This document shows positions 54,401 to 64,000 of a stretch of 64,000 bases of DNA, in pieces. The stretch spans positions 62,001 to 126,000 of the forward strand of contig JABLTG010000030.1 in NCBI GenBank assembly GCA_016618085.1. The letters run 5' to 3'. The notes under the pieces are model-generated. The model was not told the origin of the DNA, made no database searches, and saw nothing but the letters and a program-made list of their open reading frames with translations. Both the position numbers and the translations under genes were made by a program. Each line of letters begins with the position of its first letter. Positions within the stretch are counted from its first letter, which is position 1. The stretch is from Neovahlkampfia damariscottae (Eukaryota > Heterolobosea > Selenaionea > Neovahlkampfiida > Neovahlkampfiidae).

Positions 54401-56635
54401 TTATGATAATTCAATTGAAAAAGCACAAACCAAACAGTCAAGACAAGAAAATTTAATCAAAATTATTGATTCAATTGAAAATGAAGATACACCAATGGAT
54501 TGGAATAAATTTAGAAAATTATCATATGAAAATGAATTTTATAAAGTTGCTGGAAAATTATTTAAAAATTTATCAGGACAAGATATTTCAATTCAAGAAA
54601 AACATAACAAAGTTTTAGAATGTCTTTTAAAAGACGAAAATGTTTTAGAAACAAAAAGAAATTTAGTTTTTGGTTATATTGAAGAAAATAGATCATTAGA
54701 TAAATTACCAAAAATGAAAACAGCAATAATCAATCATTTCGTTAATTTATTAAAATTAGACGCCAATTCAGCTACTAATATAATTCTAACAGTTGAAGGA
54801 TATGATACAGAACATTTAAAAATTAAATCTCAATTAAATTCAATTAAAAATGAAAAAGAAAAGAAAAGAAAGAATTAAAATTAAAATATTTAGAAATTTT
54901 AATAAATTCAGAAGATTTAGAAATGAAACAAGGTATTATTGGTGATCGTCATTTATATTTAAATTATTTGGAATTATTATGTCAAGATGAAAAAAGAAAA
55001 TCTGATGTAATTGATTTTCTTCAAAAACATCAAGAAATATCTGATGTTGATGATATTTTAGAATTAATAAAACCATATAATATTTCAGAAGCAAATTCAT
55101 TTTTACTTGAAAAAAAAGATGAAGTTGGTAAAGCTGTTAATACATTATTAGAAGAAATTCAATTCTTAATTCAAGAATTTATTGATATTTTAACTGACGA
55201 ATCAAAAGAAAGAGATCCTGATAATTTAAAATTTAAAGATTATCCAAAAAAATCAAAAGATTCACATTTTACAGCAATTGAAACAGAAGAAGAAGCTGAT
55301 TCTTATGTTAAAGAAACTGATCCAAAAAAACGTGAAATTTTAATTTCACAAGCAAAAGATTATGAATATGATTTGCCAAAATTTGAAGGAGTTGAAATTG
55401 AAGAACATGAATTAACAAAGAATATTGAAGAACAATTAAAAATTGCATTGAGAATGTGTGAACGTACAACTGTTAGAAAAACAATGGACGAAGAAAAAGT
55501 TAAACGTTTATGGGATCAAATGTTAGATCAATTTTTCAAACCATATCAAATGGCAAAATATGATTATTTAGAAAAAAAAATAGTTATTGTCGCAAAAGAA
55601 GAAGATGAAAATTTAGATAATGATGAATATTTGAGAGATGAAATTGATGATTTAGAACAAGATTTAAAGAAATTAGAAGAAGATTTAGAAAAAATTGAAA
55701 AAATTGATCCAAAAGATTCAAGATGCGCAGATATAAAAAAATTTATGACAATGAAAACTGATGATATTCAAAATTTAAAAGAAGAATTAGCAGAAAATGA
55801 AAAACAAAGAAGAGAAGAAGAAGAAAAAAAAGAAAAAGCGAAACAGATTGATTTACCAAAATTAGCAAATTTATGGATTCAAAGAGTTTATATTCATTTA
55901 GTTATGGTTGTTATTAGAAAAATGATTGTTGTTATTCCTGTACCAACTATTTTAGAAAAATTCATTCAAGATTTACGTCATGATGAATTTGTTCATTTTA
56001 AAAGATTAGTTTTACGTTTACATGGTAGATATAAACATGAAAGAGGTTTAACTGAAACTGCAAATAATATACTTAAAGGTGATAATTATGATTTAGGAAA
56101 AGCATTCAAAAAAAAAAAATCAAAATCTTTAAGACCAAAAAATGATTCATGTCCTGTTTGTTTAGAAAAATTATCAGATGAAAAATCACAAAAAATTAGA
56201 TTATTTGATTGTGGTGATGCATTTCATATTCAATGTGTTGGTGAAGAATCACAAGAATGTCCAAATTGTAGACAAAAAAATTATAAAAGAGTTAGAACTG
56301 GTGGTCCATCAGAAACTGAAAAAATTGATAAAGGAAATGATAAAACTTCAATTGAAATTCAAAAAGTTGATTCTCTTTTAGATAGAAAATCAAACTCAAC
56401 AATGGCTTTATATGAACATTTAGTTGTTGATTCAACAAAAACAACTTTGAAATTTTCAGATGGTTTATTTTTACATCCAAAAAAACAACAAAGAAAATAT
56501 TTTACTTATCAAGTTGGTGGAATGTGGAACAGAATGCAAGATGATAAAAAAATTGTTAATAAGTTCATTAAAGATCCAAAATTATTAGAAAAATTACAAG
56601 CTGGTGAATTGATTGATTCATCTTTAATCCAATAA
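51466..56635 (+). CDS. VPS8: VPS8, CORVET tethering subunit (frame interrupted near 54860)
   Basis: Five exons (introns 51566-51610, 51901-51938, 52177-52209 and 52425-52457), about 1,673 codons. An acidic N-terminus precedes a WD40 propeller (about 140-450, with VGYSNGDLTVWDIETSTP), then a long helical solenoid, a Glu/Lys coiled coil and a C-terminal RING at about 1510-1550 (CPVCLEKL, DCGDAFHIQC, CPNC). The WD40-solenoid-RING order and length fit VPS8, the Rab5-binding end of CORVET; VPS41 and VPS18 are shorter. The frame shifts by one base within an A-rich run at about 54842-54880: an in-frame stop occurs at 54878 and the downstream frame is already open there. No GT-AG intron can explain it, so one missing base in the assembly is likely. 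Confidence 0.8.
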
Positions 56636-56642
56636 AAAATGT

Positions 56643-57551
56643 TTATTTTAATTTGCTAATTAATAAACCAATAATTTCTTTTCGACTTTCTGTTGGAATT
56701 GCTGCATGTGAATGATATAAGTTAACATCAATTCTTGTCCATTTCATTTTTCTTAGATTATTTATCATCTCTTCAATCCATTTACCTTTTACACTATTTT
56801 TATCATAATATTTCATTTTTCCTTCTTCAGGAATTCCTTCATCATCTTCATGAATATCAGAAATAATTTCTCCTTCTTTGGTGTTGAATTTTAAATCTTT
56901 CCATGGTATTATACCACTTGATTGATATGGCACTTTCCATTCATCATGAAGCGAGCTACAAATTGTAATTCTATTTTTTGCTTCAGAAAGTGATTTGTAT
57001 TCATTTGAATCCAAACTGTTCATCTTATAAATTATAGGGCTCTTATTATCATCATCTAGGACTAACTGTGAACCTGTTCCATTGAAGAAATACATTTTAG
57101 TACCAAATTCAAGAAATGAACTTGATAAACATGAAACACCTAAAAGAGGTGATGCCATGGATACAAAATTAATAATTTTCATTTTAACAATTCTATCTTC
57201 TATTTTAATATTGATAGTTTTATTATCTTCATTATATAACTTTCCCATCACATAACGACAATATAATCCACCTAATGAACTTCCAATAAATGATATTTGG
57301 TTGAAATCCATTTTTATGTTTTTTTTTACATATTCTACCAGTTCTTCTGATAGTCTATTTCCACCATTATCAATGCCATCACTTGTCAAAGACCAATTTT
57401 TGAAAGGTCCTGTAGTAAACCAAGCTGTTTCAGAATTTACTTTTGAGTTCAAAACTACTACATACTTCAGATTTTTTTCTAAAGAATCGCACAAGTACTC
57501 TAATGATTCTGAATTTCCTTGTAGTCCATGAGTAACAACAAATAAGTGCAT
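56643..57551 (-). CDS. DUF676 serine esterase / lipase (ROG1-like)
   Basis: Single exon, 302 residues. The alpha/beta-hydrolase opening LFVVTHGLQGN, then GIDNGGNRLSEEL and the nucleophile elbow SFIGSSLGGLYCRY (GxSxG) define the family. A later FVSMASPLLG is also typical. The acid is not obvious; the His is probably in LYHSHAAIP near the end. Members hydrolyse phospholipids or acylglycerols. The start at 57551 is chosen because the longer frame to 57599 begins with TTG, and CCAAT lies just upstream. The stop is eight bases from the end of VPS8. Confidence 0.8.
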   Translation of the reverse strand: MHLFVVTHGLQGNSESLEYLCDSLEKNLKYVVVLNSKVNSETAWFTTGPFKNWSLTSDGIDNGGNRLSEELVEYVKKNIKMDFNQISFIGSSLGGLYCRYVMGKLYNEDNKTINIKIEDRIVKMKIINFVSMASPLLGVSCLSSSFLEFGTKMYFFNGTGSQLVLDDDNKSPIIYKMNSLDSNEYKSLSEAKNRITICSSLHDEWKVPYQSSGIIPWKDLKFNTKEGEIISDIHEDDEGIPEEGKMKYYDKNSVKGKWIEEMINNLRKMKWTRIDVNLYHSHAAIPTESRKEIIGLLISKLK

Positions 57552-57615
57552 CAAGAAAAGTAAAAAAAGAATTTGATTGGACAGGAGATGGTAATCCAAT
57601 GAATGTAGGTTTTAT

Positions 57616-60574
57616 TTATAATACTTTTAAAGTATTCTCCAAATATTTTGAATGCTCATTTGATTTTTTTGCTTTTTTCATTAAATCATTAGTCAATTCT
57701 TTTAATTTTGGGGTCATAGCTGCATTTGAAATAAATGAATTTACCAAATCAAGACAAGCATTTGAATGTTTTCTAACAGTAGAAACATCTGAGTCTTGTG
57801 AAAGTATTTCCAATTCTTTCAAAATTAGATCCAAAACATTATTTCCAATTTTCAAACAATCTTCGTGAAATGAATCATCTTCCATGTATAAAGTATCATT
57901 TCCACCACATAAATAAGCATATGGTAATTCAGTTTGATAAAAACATGCCAAACAAGATAATGAATTTGTTAAGAGTTTAATTTTTGAATCTGAACCAGGA
58001 GACCATTTATAATTTTGAATAACTGTCAATAGACCTTTAAATAAGTAAAATGGTCCATATTCTGGATTTCCAGGTGCTCCAACTAAACAACTTGTAAATG
58101 AAAGAATGAATTCAACTAAATCACTTTCTGTTTCAATCATTGTATTATTTGGAAGTGTGATAGTTGAAGGAACATCTCTTATTGTTTCAATTGCTGCTTT
58201 CAGAAGAGTATCTGCTTGTGGTAATAAATTATTCATTAATGCTAATTGACCACTTAAAAAGAAGAATTTTAATCTTCTGATAATATCATCAATTGAAGGA
58301 ATAGTAATGTGAATAAAAGCGAAACATGATTTTGTGAAGGTAAAAGTTTGCTTTGAATGTTTTCCATTCATTAAAGTGAAAGTTTGTTGAATCATTGTAA
58401 AAGTTTTCCAAATTAAGATTTCTTTTGGTTGATCGAGATTTGGAAATGCATTTCTACAATCTGTTAAAAACTTCAATTCTTGATCAAATTTAGTTCCAAA
58501 TGGAATCTATTAAAAAATGTTAAAATATGATTGGATAAGTTACATTATTGATGAAAGTACAAATTGAATTTGAAATCTTATTGATTTGAGTTTCATCTGA
58601 TAAATAATTCAATGAGTCATGTAAAGTTTTTGACAAATCAAAAAGTGAGTTCAATACTATTGGTTCAACTACTTCACCAGCAGTAAATTTTTTTCTTCCA
58701 AAAGAGTTCAACATTGCTTGACTAACTTTAACCTTTGTATTTGATTTTAACAAATCAAAAATAAAAAGAAAATGAGGCATATTAAAAACTTTTACAAAGT
58801 CATTGGTATTACTCAAAAGAACCAATAATAAATTTTGTAAACTATTTTCAATTGCACCATAATCTTGAAATCCCTTTAAATGCTTTCTCAAATCACTGAA
58901 TAATATACCAACTTCTCTCATTGTAAAATTCTTTGAAACATAATCCATGAATGTTTCAACAATAGGAATATAATTAATGACATTATCAATTTTTGTAACA
59001 TTTTTCCAAATTTCGTTTAATAATCTCATCTTTTCTGAATCTTTTGGTGGCACTTTATTGAACTTTTCACCTAAAGCTTTATAAAATTTATGTTTTTCAA
59101 CAAAAACATCTTCTGATTCGCGGATTAAAAATACCATTAATCCAGCGTTCTTTGAAACAATTCTTGAATCAAATGAGTTTAAAACATGATATAAAAACAT
59201 TGGTGTTTTTAAATCCTTTTGATATTTTTCAATTAAATTGTTAAATAATTTTTCATTGCCTTCATTGGTTTGACCAATAGCTTCTAAGATCCATTCAATT
59301 GTAGGTGCATATAAATCAATATATTCATTTAAAGTTAAACCATATTTTTCTAATCTAATTTTCCATTCTTCATCTGTTTTCCATTCTTTCAATAAAACAA
59401 AAAAATCTTGCATCATTGTCATTACAAAACTTGGTTCATTTGGTAATAACTCAACAGCTTTTCTAGCTAAATAAAGTCTTGCATACATGGATATCATTGG
59501 TTCACCAATCCCACGAACACTTTTAGTTAATCTTTCAATAATTGATTTAATCTGCTTTTTATCATCAGTCAAGAACAATTGACATGGTAATAAACAGAGT
59601 TCAACGTAAACTATTGGTTAGAATTTATCAATTTTTTTTTTTTACTTCTTGGCATCAATTCACGAATAGAAGCAATTTTATAAAACCAATTTAAACATGT
59701 TTCTCGTGCTGCATCAGTTACTTCTGAAACTTTGAAAGTATTTCCAAGTTTATGTTCAACTTTACCACTTTGTTCATCTTTTATAGTTGATAAATCTTTA
59801 ATTCTTTCAAAAACAAGTGAACCAAAAGTATCTAAAACTTGTGATACTAAAACAAATAAACTTGGATAAAATTGAGGTACATCATTGTTTCCAAGTAATT
59901 TAGTGCACTAGAATAAATTTAGTATGAGTCATTTTTGATTTACTTTGATGACAATTTTCAATGCTTTTACTCTGTTATTTGAATTCCAACAATCAGCACA
60001 TTCAACATTTAAATTTTCTAATTCTTGAATATACTTTTTTTGAGATTTATATTCTTTATCAGTGTCTGTTTTATTTAATTGTTCTAAACGCATCTTTGCA
60101 CGGTCTTCAAGTTTGATAACTAAATAAAAATGAGATAGAAGTTTTTTCAAGTTTTACCTCTTGTATGATCATCAGGACCTTCAACAATACTCTATTTTTA
60201 AAAAATGTTGTTTAAAAAAAAACTCTTTTTTTTCTTACAGAAATAACAGGAATATTTTTATCTGTGGTATATTTTTTTAAATAATCTGATGTTTTTGAGT
60301 TCCAGTTTAAAATGGTTGAGCTTGATTTTTGTTCTTCTTGTTCTTCTGTTTTTTTTGCAGCTTTTCCTAGAAATGAAAAACCATAACTACTTCTTGCTCG
60401 AAGTGGATCATATTCAACTTCTTGTTCTTCACTCAATGGATGTGTTTTCACGTTTCTTTCTGGATTTTTTTGATCATTTTTTTCTTCTGAATAATCACGT
60501 AATTTTGGAGACCTGTGAATTTTTGTTAGTTTTTTTTTGTTGTTTTCAAACCATCCCAATTTTGTTGTAGACAT
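57616..60574 (-). CDS. VPS35L: VPS35L, Retriever complex core subunit
   Basis: Six exons (introns 58507-58543, 59611-59645, 59908-59943, 60120-60157 and 60192-60238; one exon of 34 nt) encode 921 residues, against 963 in human. Motif order matches throughout: ILNWNSKTSDYLKKYTT, NNRVKALKIVIK, ETCLNWFYKIASIRELMPR, SVRGIGEPMISMYARLYLAR, HDSLNYLSDE and FFFLSGQLALMNNLLPQADT. With VPS26C and VPS29 it forms Retriever, which recycles cargo from endosomes with the CCC and WASH complexes. The start at 60574 is 21 bases after ATTGG. It lies next to the CORVET gene VPS8, probably by chance. Confidence 0.92.
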
Positions 60575-60730
60575 TTTAGAGTGGTCTAATTGTTTATCCA
60601 ATGATTTTCTTCTTTCTTTAAAACTGATAAGAAATAAAAATTACAATATTAAATACAATAAAAGAAATATTAAAATTTTAGAAATTAGATTGAATCTAAT
60701 TGTCCAATCAAATTTACAAGCACCAACTTG

Positions 60731-63188
60731 ATGAGTGAAAAAAAAAAGAAAGGAGGAAGAATTTTTGTATTCACTAACAAAGAAACAAATGATAAATTCA
60801 AACAATTAAAACAATTATTTGAAGAACTCTCTGTAGACCTTAGTGAAATAAAAATCGACTCAAAAGTAAAAATTTATTAAATCTAAAAAATAAGCCATAT
60901 TTAAGCTCTAAAATGAGAGCATATTCAAAAACATCAGAAAAACCACCACTAATTTTTTTCAATTCAAAATTTTTTGGAGGTTTAGAAAAATTTCAAGAAG
61001 CCAAAGAAAACGATTTAGAAAATTTAAAAAATGAAATTGAAAACACCAAAGAAGAAGATCCAGGACATTTATATACAATTTATAAACAACAAAAAGATAT
61101 TTATGACATTCTACCTTCTTTTTGTTATTTTCCTCCACCACTAGGAAAAACAATAGTTTGTTCAATGAAAATTCATAATTTAACGGAAGGTATTAAAAAG
61201 AAAAAATAATTGAAAAATTAGATTCAACTGCTTTTAAAGTCAAAGCTACTGCACCAAAAAGGTATTCTGTAAAACCAAAAGAAGGAATTATAGGACCATT
61301 AGAATCAGATATCATTGAAAGTAAAAAATACACATTCTCTAAAACTAAATAGTCACTTTACAAAAGGATACTGTTGAAATTCCAATGGATATTGATAAGT
61401 TCAGAATTGAAGGAGTTAGAATTACAAAAAAGGATGATGTGTCCAATAAAAGTGTATCTGAAGTAGTAAGAAATGAATTTATTTTTTATTTTTTAAAAGT
61501 TCACAACTTATACAAAAACTATTTCAAAACAGACTATTGAAGCAAAATATACAACAGCTCCTTCAGATGTTAAAGTTACAACTTTTAATGATGGTATGTT
61601 ATTAATTGAATCACTTGCTGCTCCTCAAAGTTTAATGCCTGAATCTGCTGGTTCTCCTATGGTTCCTGTTGATCCGATCATTCATGATTATTTTGGAAAA
61701 AAAGATGAAGAAGAAAAATCACCAATAGAAGAAAAAGAAGAAGAAAAACTTGTTGAAGAAGTCAAACCTAAAGTTGAAGAAACTGAACCTATTGTTGAAA
61801 AAGTAGAAGAAAAACCTGTTGAAGAAGTCAAACCAAAAGTTGAAGAAGTGAAACCGATTGAAGAATCAAAAAAACCTGTTGAAACAATTGATAAGAAACA
61901 ATTGGATTCTTTGAAATCAATCAATAAAACACTGAATGAAGAAATTTCAAATTTAAAAAAACAAGTTGATCTATTGAGAGAAGAAAAAGAAACAGCTGTA
62001 TTTGAAGTAACAAAAAAAAAATCAATTGAAGTTTCAAATTTACAAAAAACAATTGAAAATAATGAAAAATTAATTTTTAGTTATAAACAAAAAGTTAATG
62101 AATTACAAGAAGAAGAAAGAAGATTGAATGATTCATATATTCAACAATTGAAAGATAAAGATACAAATATTGAAAATTTAAGTCAAGAGTATGAAAAACA
62201 TAAATCAGAATTAGAAGCTGAAAAAATGACTTTCAATGTAACAATTCAAGAATTAACAAATACAACTTCAGATTTGACATCAAAAATTCAAATTTTAACA
62301 CAAAAAATTCAAGAAATTGAACATGAAAATACCAATAAAGAAGCTGAAATTGATGAAAGAAAAGAACAAATTATTGAATTAAAAGAAATCATTTCAGAAA
62401 ATGAATCAAAGATTAGAGAATTAAATGATGATTTATTCAATAAACAAACAGAATTAAAAAGCAATTCAGAAACTATTGATTCATTAAAAAAACAAAAATC
62501 TGATTTAAAAGAAGAGATTAATGAATTCAATTCAAAAATTGAAAAATTAAATATAGACCTCACATTTAAAGATGAAGAAATTTCAAGTTTAAAAACAACA
62601 AATGAAAATTTGATTTCAAATGACACAACAGATGATCAAATAGCTCAAAATCAAAAATTAATTGACTCATTAAAAGATGAAGTTAAAAAATTGAAACTTG
62701 ATAGAGTTGATGTTGAAAAAATAAATAAATCAAAAGAAGAAATGATATCAAATTTGAATCAAGAAATTTTAGAGTTGAAAGAAAAAAATAATAATTTAGA
62801 AACACAACACTCAACAGAACATCAACAAAAAGATGAATTCTTGAAAAATGAAAAATCATTCAAGAAACAAATCACTGAAAAAGATGCTCAAATTACACAT
62901 TTGAAAGATACTGTTATCTCAAAAGAAGAAGAAATTGAAAAATTAAATGAAACGAAAAAAGTTTTATTTGATGAACATGATTTGGAAATTCAAAAAATTA
63001 AACAAGAAAAGAAAGATTTGGAATTAGAAATTAATCAATTAAAACAAGATTTGAAAGTACCAAAATCAATAGAAACAAAAACTCAACCACCAATAATTCA
63101 TCATCAAGATGATAATGATTTTTTGAAATTCTTTCAACCAATGATTTTTGCTATTATATTTGGATATCTCTTAAGATTTATTTTTTAA
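60731..63188 (+). CDS. Glutaredoxin-like / MSP (VAP) / coiled-coil / tail-anchored protein
   Basis: Five exons (introns 60866-60894, 61190-61221, 61321-61352 and 61466-61499) encode 776 residues. The N-terminus (about 8-95) looks like a thioredoxin fold of the Grx/SH3BGR kind: GRIFVFTNK, then PPLIFFNSKFFGGLEKFQ. No CxxC is seen. An MSP domain (about 125-250) has CSMKIHNLTE, STAFKVKATAPKRYSVKP, EGIIGP and DIDKFRIEGV, the VAP pattern. A Glu/Pro/Val linker and a coiled coil of about 430 residues follow. One C-terminal span (PMIFAIIFGYLLRFIF) makes it tail-anchored. VAPs bind FFAT motifs and form ER contact sites. Its last 11 bases overlap the convergent TGS1-like gene. Confidence 0.8.
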
Positions 63189-63930
63189 GTGAATTTCTAT
63201 TTAAATCTCTATCAATAAAGATGAATTGAACTTTTTTTGTCAAATAAGAATAACATTCAAAATGTTTTGTTAATGTTCTTGCTGAGTAATTATATGGTAA
63301 TTTAAGAACAATAGCTGATGCTTCTCTTAAAACAAGTTTTGTAAATTCAACCATTCCATATGATTTTCCAGAATCGTCATTTAAATATAAATCTTCAATA
63401 ATATCAGAGTCTTGATAATTTGAGCCACCCCATGGAGGATCAGCAAATACACACGCATTCTTGAATGATGATACTTTTGATTCTTTTATCAACCAATCGA
63501 TGAAATTTCCTTGAACAAGTTCAACTTTTGCGTAGAATTTTTTTTGGTATAGTTCTATATTTTTTTCAAGATATTCAAATCTATTTTTATCTAATTCAAC
63601 TCCTATCACGTTCTTTACTCCTCTGTGAAGCGCAAACGACTTTAATTTTTAATTTTTTTTTTTTTTTTTTACTATTGTGTTTCCTCCTAAATTAGCTGTT
63701 GCATCAATAAATAATTTGAAGTCAAATCTATTCAAAGAATCATTTTGGTCCATAATCCATTTGGTGCATTTGTCAGCCATTTTATAAGGTGTAACAAAAG
63801 ATAAAGCAGCTTCTCCATCATAATGAGCTTGACCAGCGTGAGGAGGTGGAAAAAAATTATTTATATATTGTGAATATTTCTTTTCTGATTCGGTTTTTTG
63901 TTTTTTCAATGAAGGTTCTTCTTTGCTCAT
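63178..63930 (-). CDS. TGS1: TGS1-like RNA cap guanine-N2 methyltransferase
   Basis: Two exons (intron 63640-63672) encode 239 residues. A Lys-rich nuclear-type N-terminus precedes the core. Upstream of the SAM site come YDGEAALSFVTPYKMADKC and FIDATANLGGNTI (motif I); VIGVELDKNRFEYLEKN is motif II, and CVFADPPWGGSNYQ is the catalytic DPPW motif. TGS1 makes the trimethylguanosine cap of snRNAs and snoRNAs. Only the catalytic core is present, as in yeast and many protists. A CCAAT element lies about 23 bases upstream. The gene overlaps the preceding convergent gene by 11 bases at the stops. Confidence 0.8.
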
Positions 63931-64000
63931 TAAAAACTATTCAATTGTGTCCAATCAAAACTGCTGTATTTTATCAGAATTATAACACAAGAAAACTAGT

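Noticed and set aside
56643-57599. Longer lipase with a hydrophobic N-terminal extension (signal-like)
   Set aside because: The extension starts at TTG. The first ATG (57551) lies just after a CCAAT box and gives the normal family start.
1-64000. Transposons, retroelements, virus-like elements, tRNA, rRNA, CRISPR
   Set aside because: I found no transposase, reverse transcriptase, integrase or capsid motif, no terminal repeats beyond the LLTP array, and no cloverleaf or rRNA-like segment.

Overview
This window looks like a gene-dense nuclear segment from a free-living, flagellated or amoeboid protist. It is very AT-rich. Nearly every gene is interrupted by tiny GT-AG introns, mostly 26-45 nt. 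All three standard stop codons (TAA, TAG, TGA) are used, and the spacers are often under 100 bp. About forty protein genes are packed on both strands. I see no rRNA, tRNA, CRISPR, transposon or virus-like element. The gene set includes the V-ATPase-independent endosomal core (VPS8, VPS35L), mitochondrial acyl carrier protein, HRD1, DAD1, kinesin-8 and UVSSA. This points to a typical mitochondriate eukaryote. I cannot place it to a phylum from sequence alone: heterolobosean, anaeramoebid and amoebozoan relatives all fit the AT-rich, short-intron style.

Layout. 0-4 kb: Golgi endomannosidase (cut by the left edge), a two-TM protein, an AANAT-type acetyltransferase, an HMG-box protein and a mitochondrial TPR protein. 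4-11 kb: kinesin-8 behind E2F-like sites, a FAN/NSMAF-type BEACH-WD40 protein and an ATP-dependent RNA ligase. 11-20 kb: a helical-repeat protein, a NADAR N-glycosidase, UVSSA, a candidate C/D snoRNA, golgin-84, DMAP1/SWC4 and an SRF-type MADS factor. 20-30 kb: a divergent actin-related protein, a secreted Cys-rich protein, a filamin-PX protein, ENY2, SDA1, NXT/p15, HRD1 and an OCIA-like protein. 30-36 kb: a nucleotidyltransferase fused to a degenerate RNA-ligase fold, a SPOC/Q-rich/RS/RRM protein and an RRM-R3H protein. 36-42 kb: a giant secreted vitellogenin-like (LLTP) protein with tandem repeats and an assembly gap. 42-52 kb: a membrane-anchored RhoGEF, a prolyl-hydroxylase/F-box/actin-like fusion, a sterol-desaturase-family protein, ACP, DAD1, a mitochondrial protein of unknown family and two multi-TM proteins. 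51-64 kb: VPS8, a DUF676 lipase, VPS35L, a glutaredoxin-like/MSP tail-anchored protein and a TGS1-like cap methyltransferase.

Genome style. Almost every start codon has a CCAAT or ATTGG pentamer a few to about 90 bases upstream. In several genes the ATG is part of CCAATG itself. Divergent pairs share one box, which suggests a bidirectional core promoter element. At the other end of genes, several convergent pairs overlap by sharing a single TTAA that encodes both stops. The most striking coding novelties are the domain fusions (P4H-F-box-actin, Grx-MSP, filamin-PX, SPOC before RRM, nucleotidyltransferase with a dead-looking ligase) and the non-animal LLTP protein with a new 35-residue helical repeat. 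Exon-intron models here were built by hand from splice signals, frame and protein similarity recalled from memory. Boundaries can be off by a base or two.
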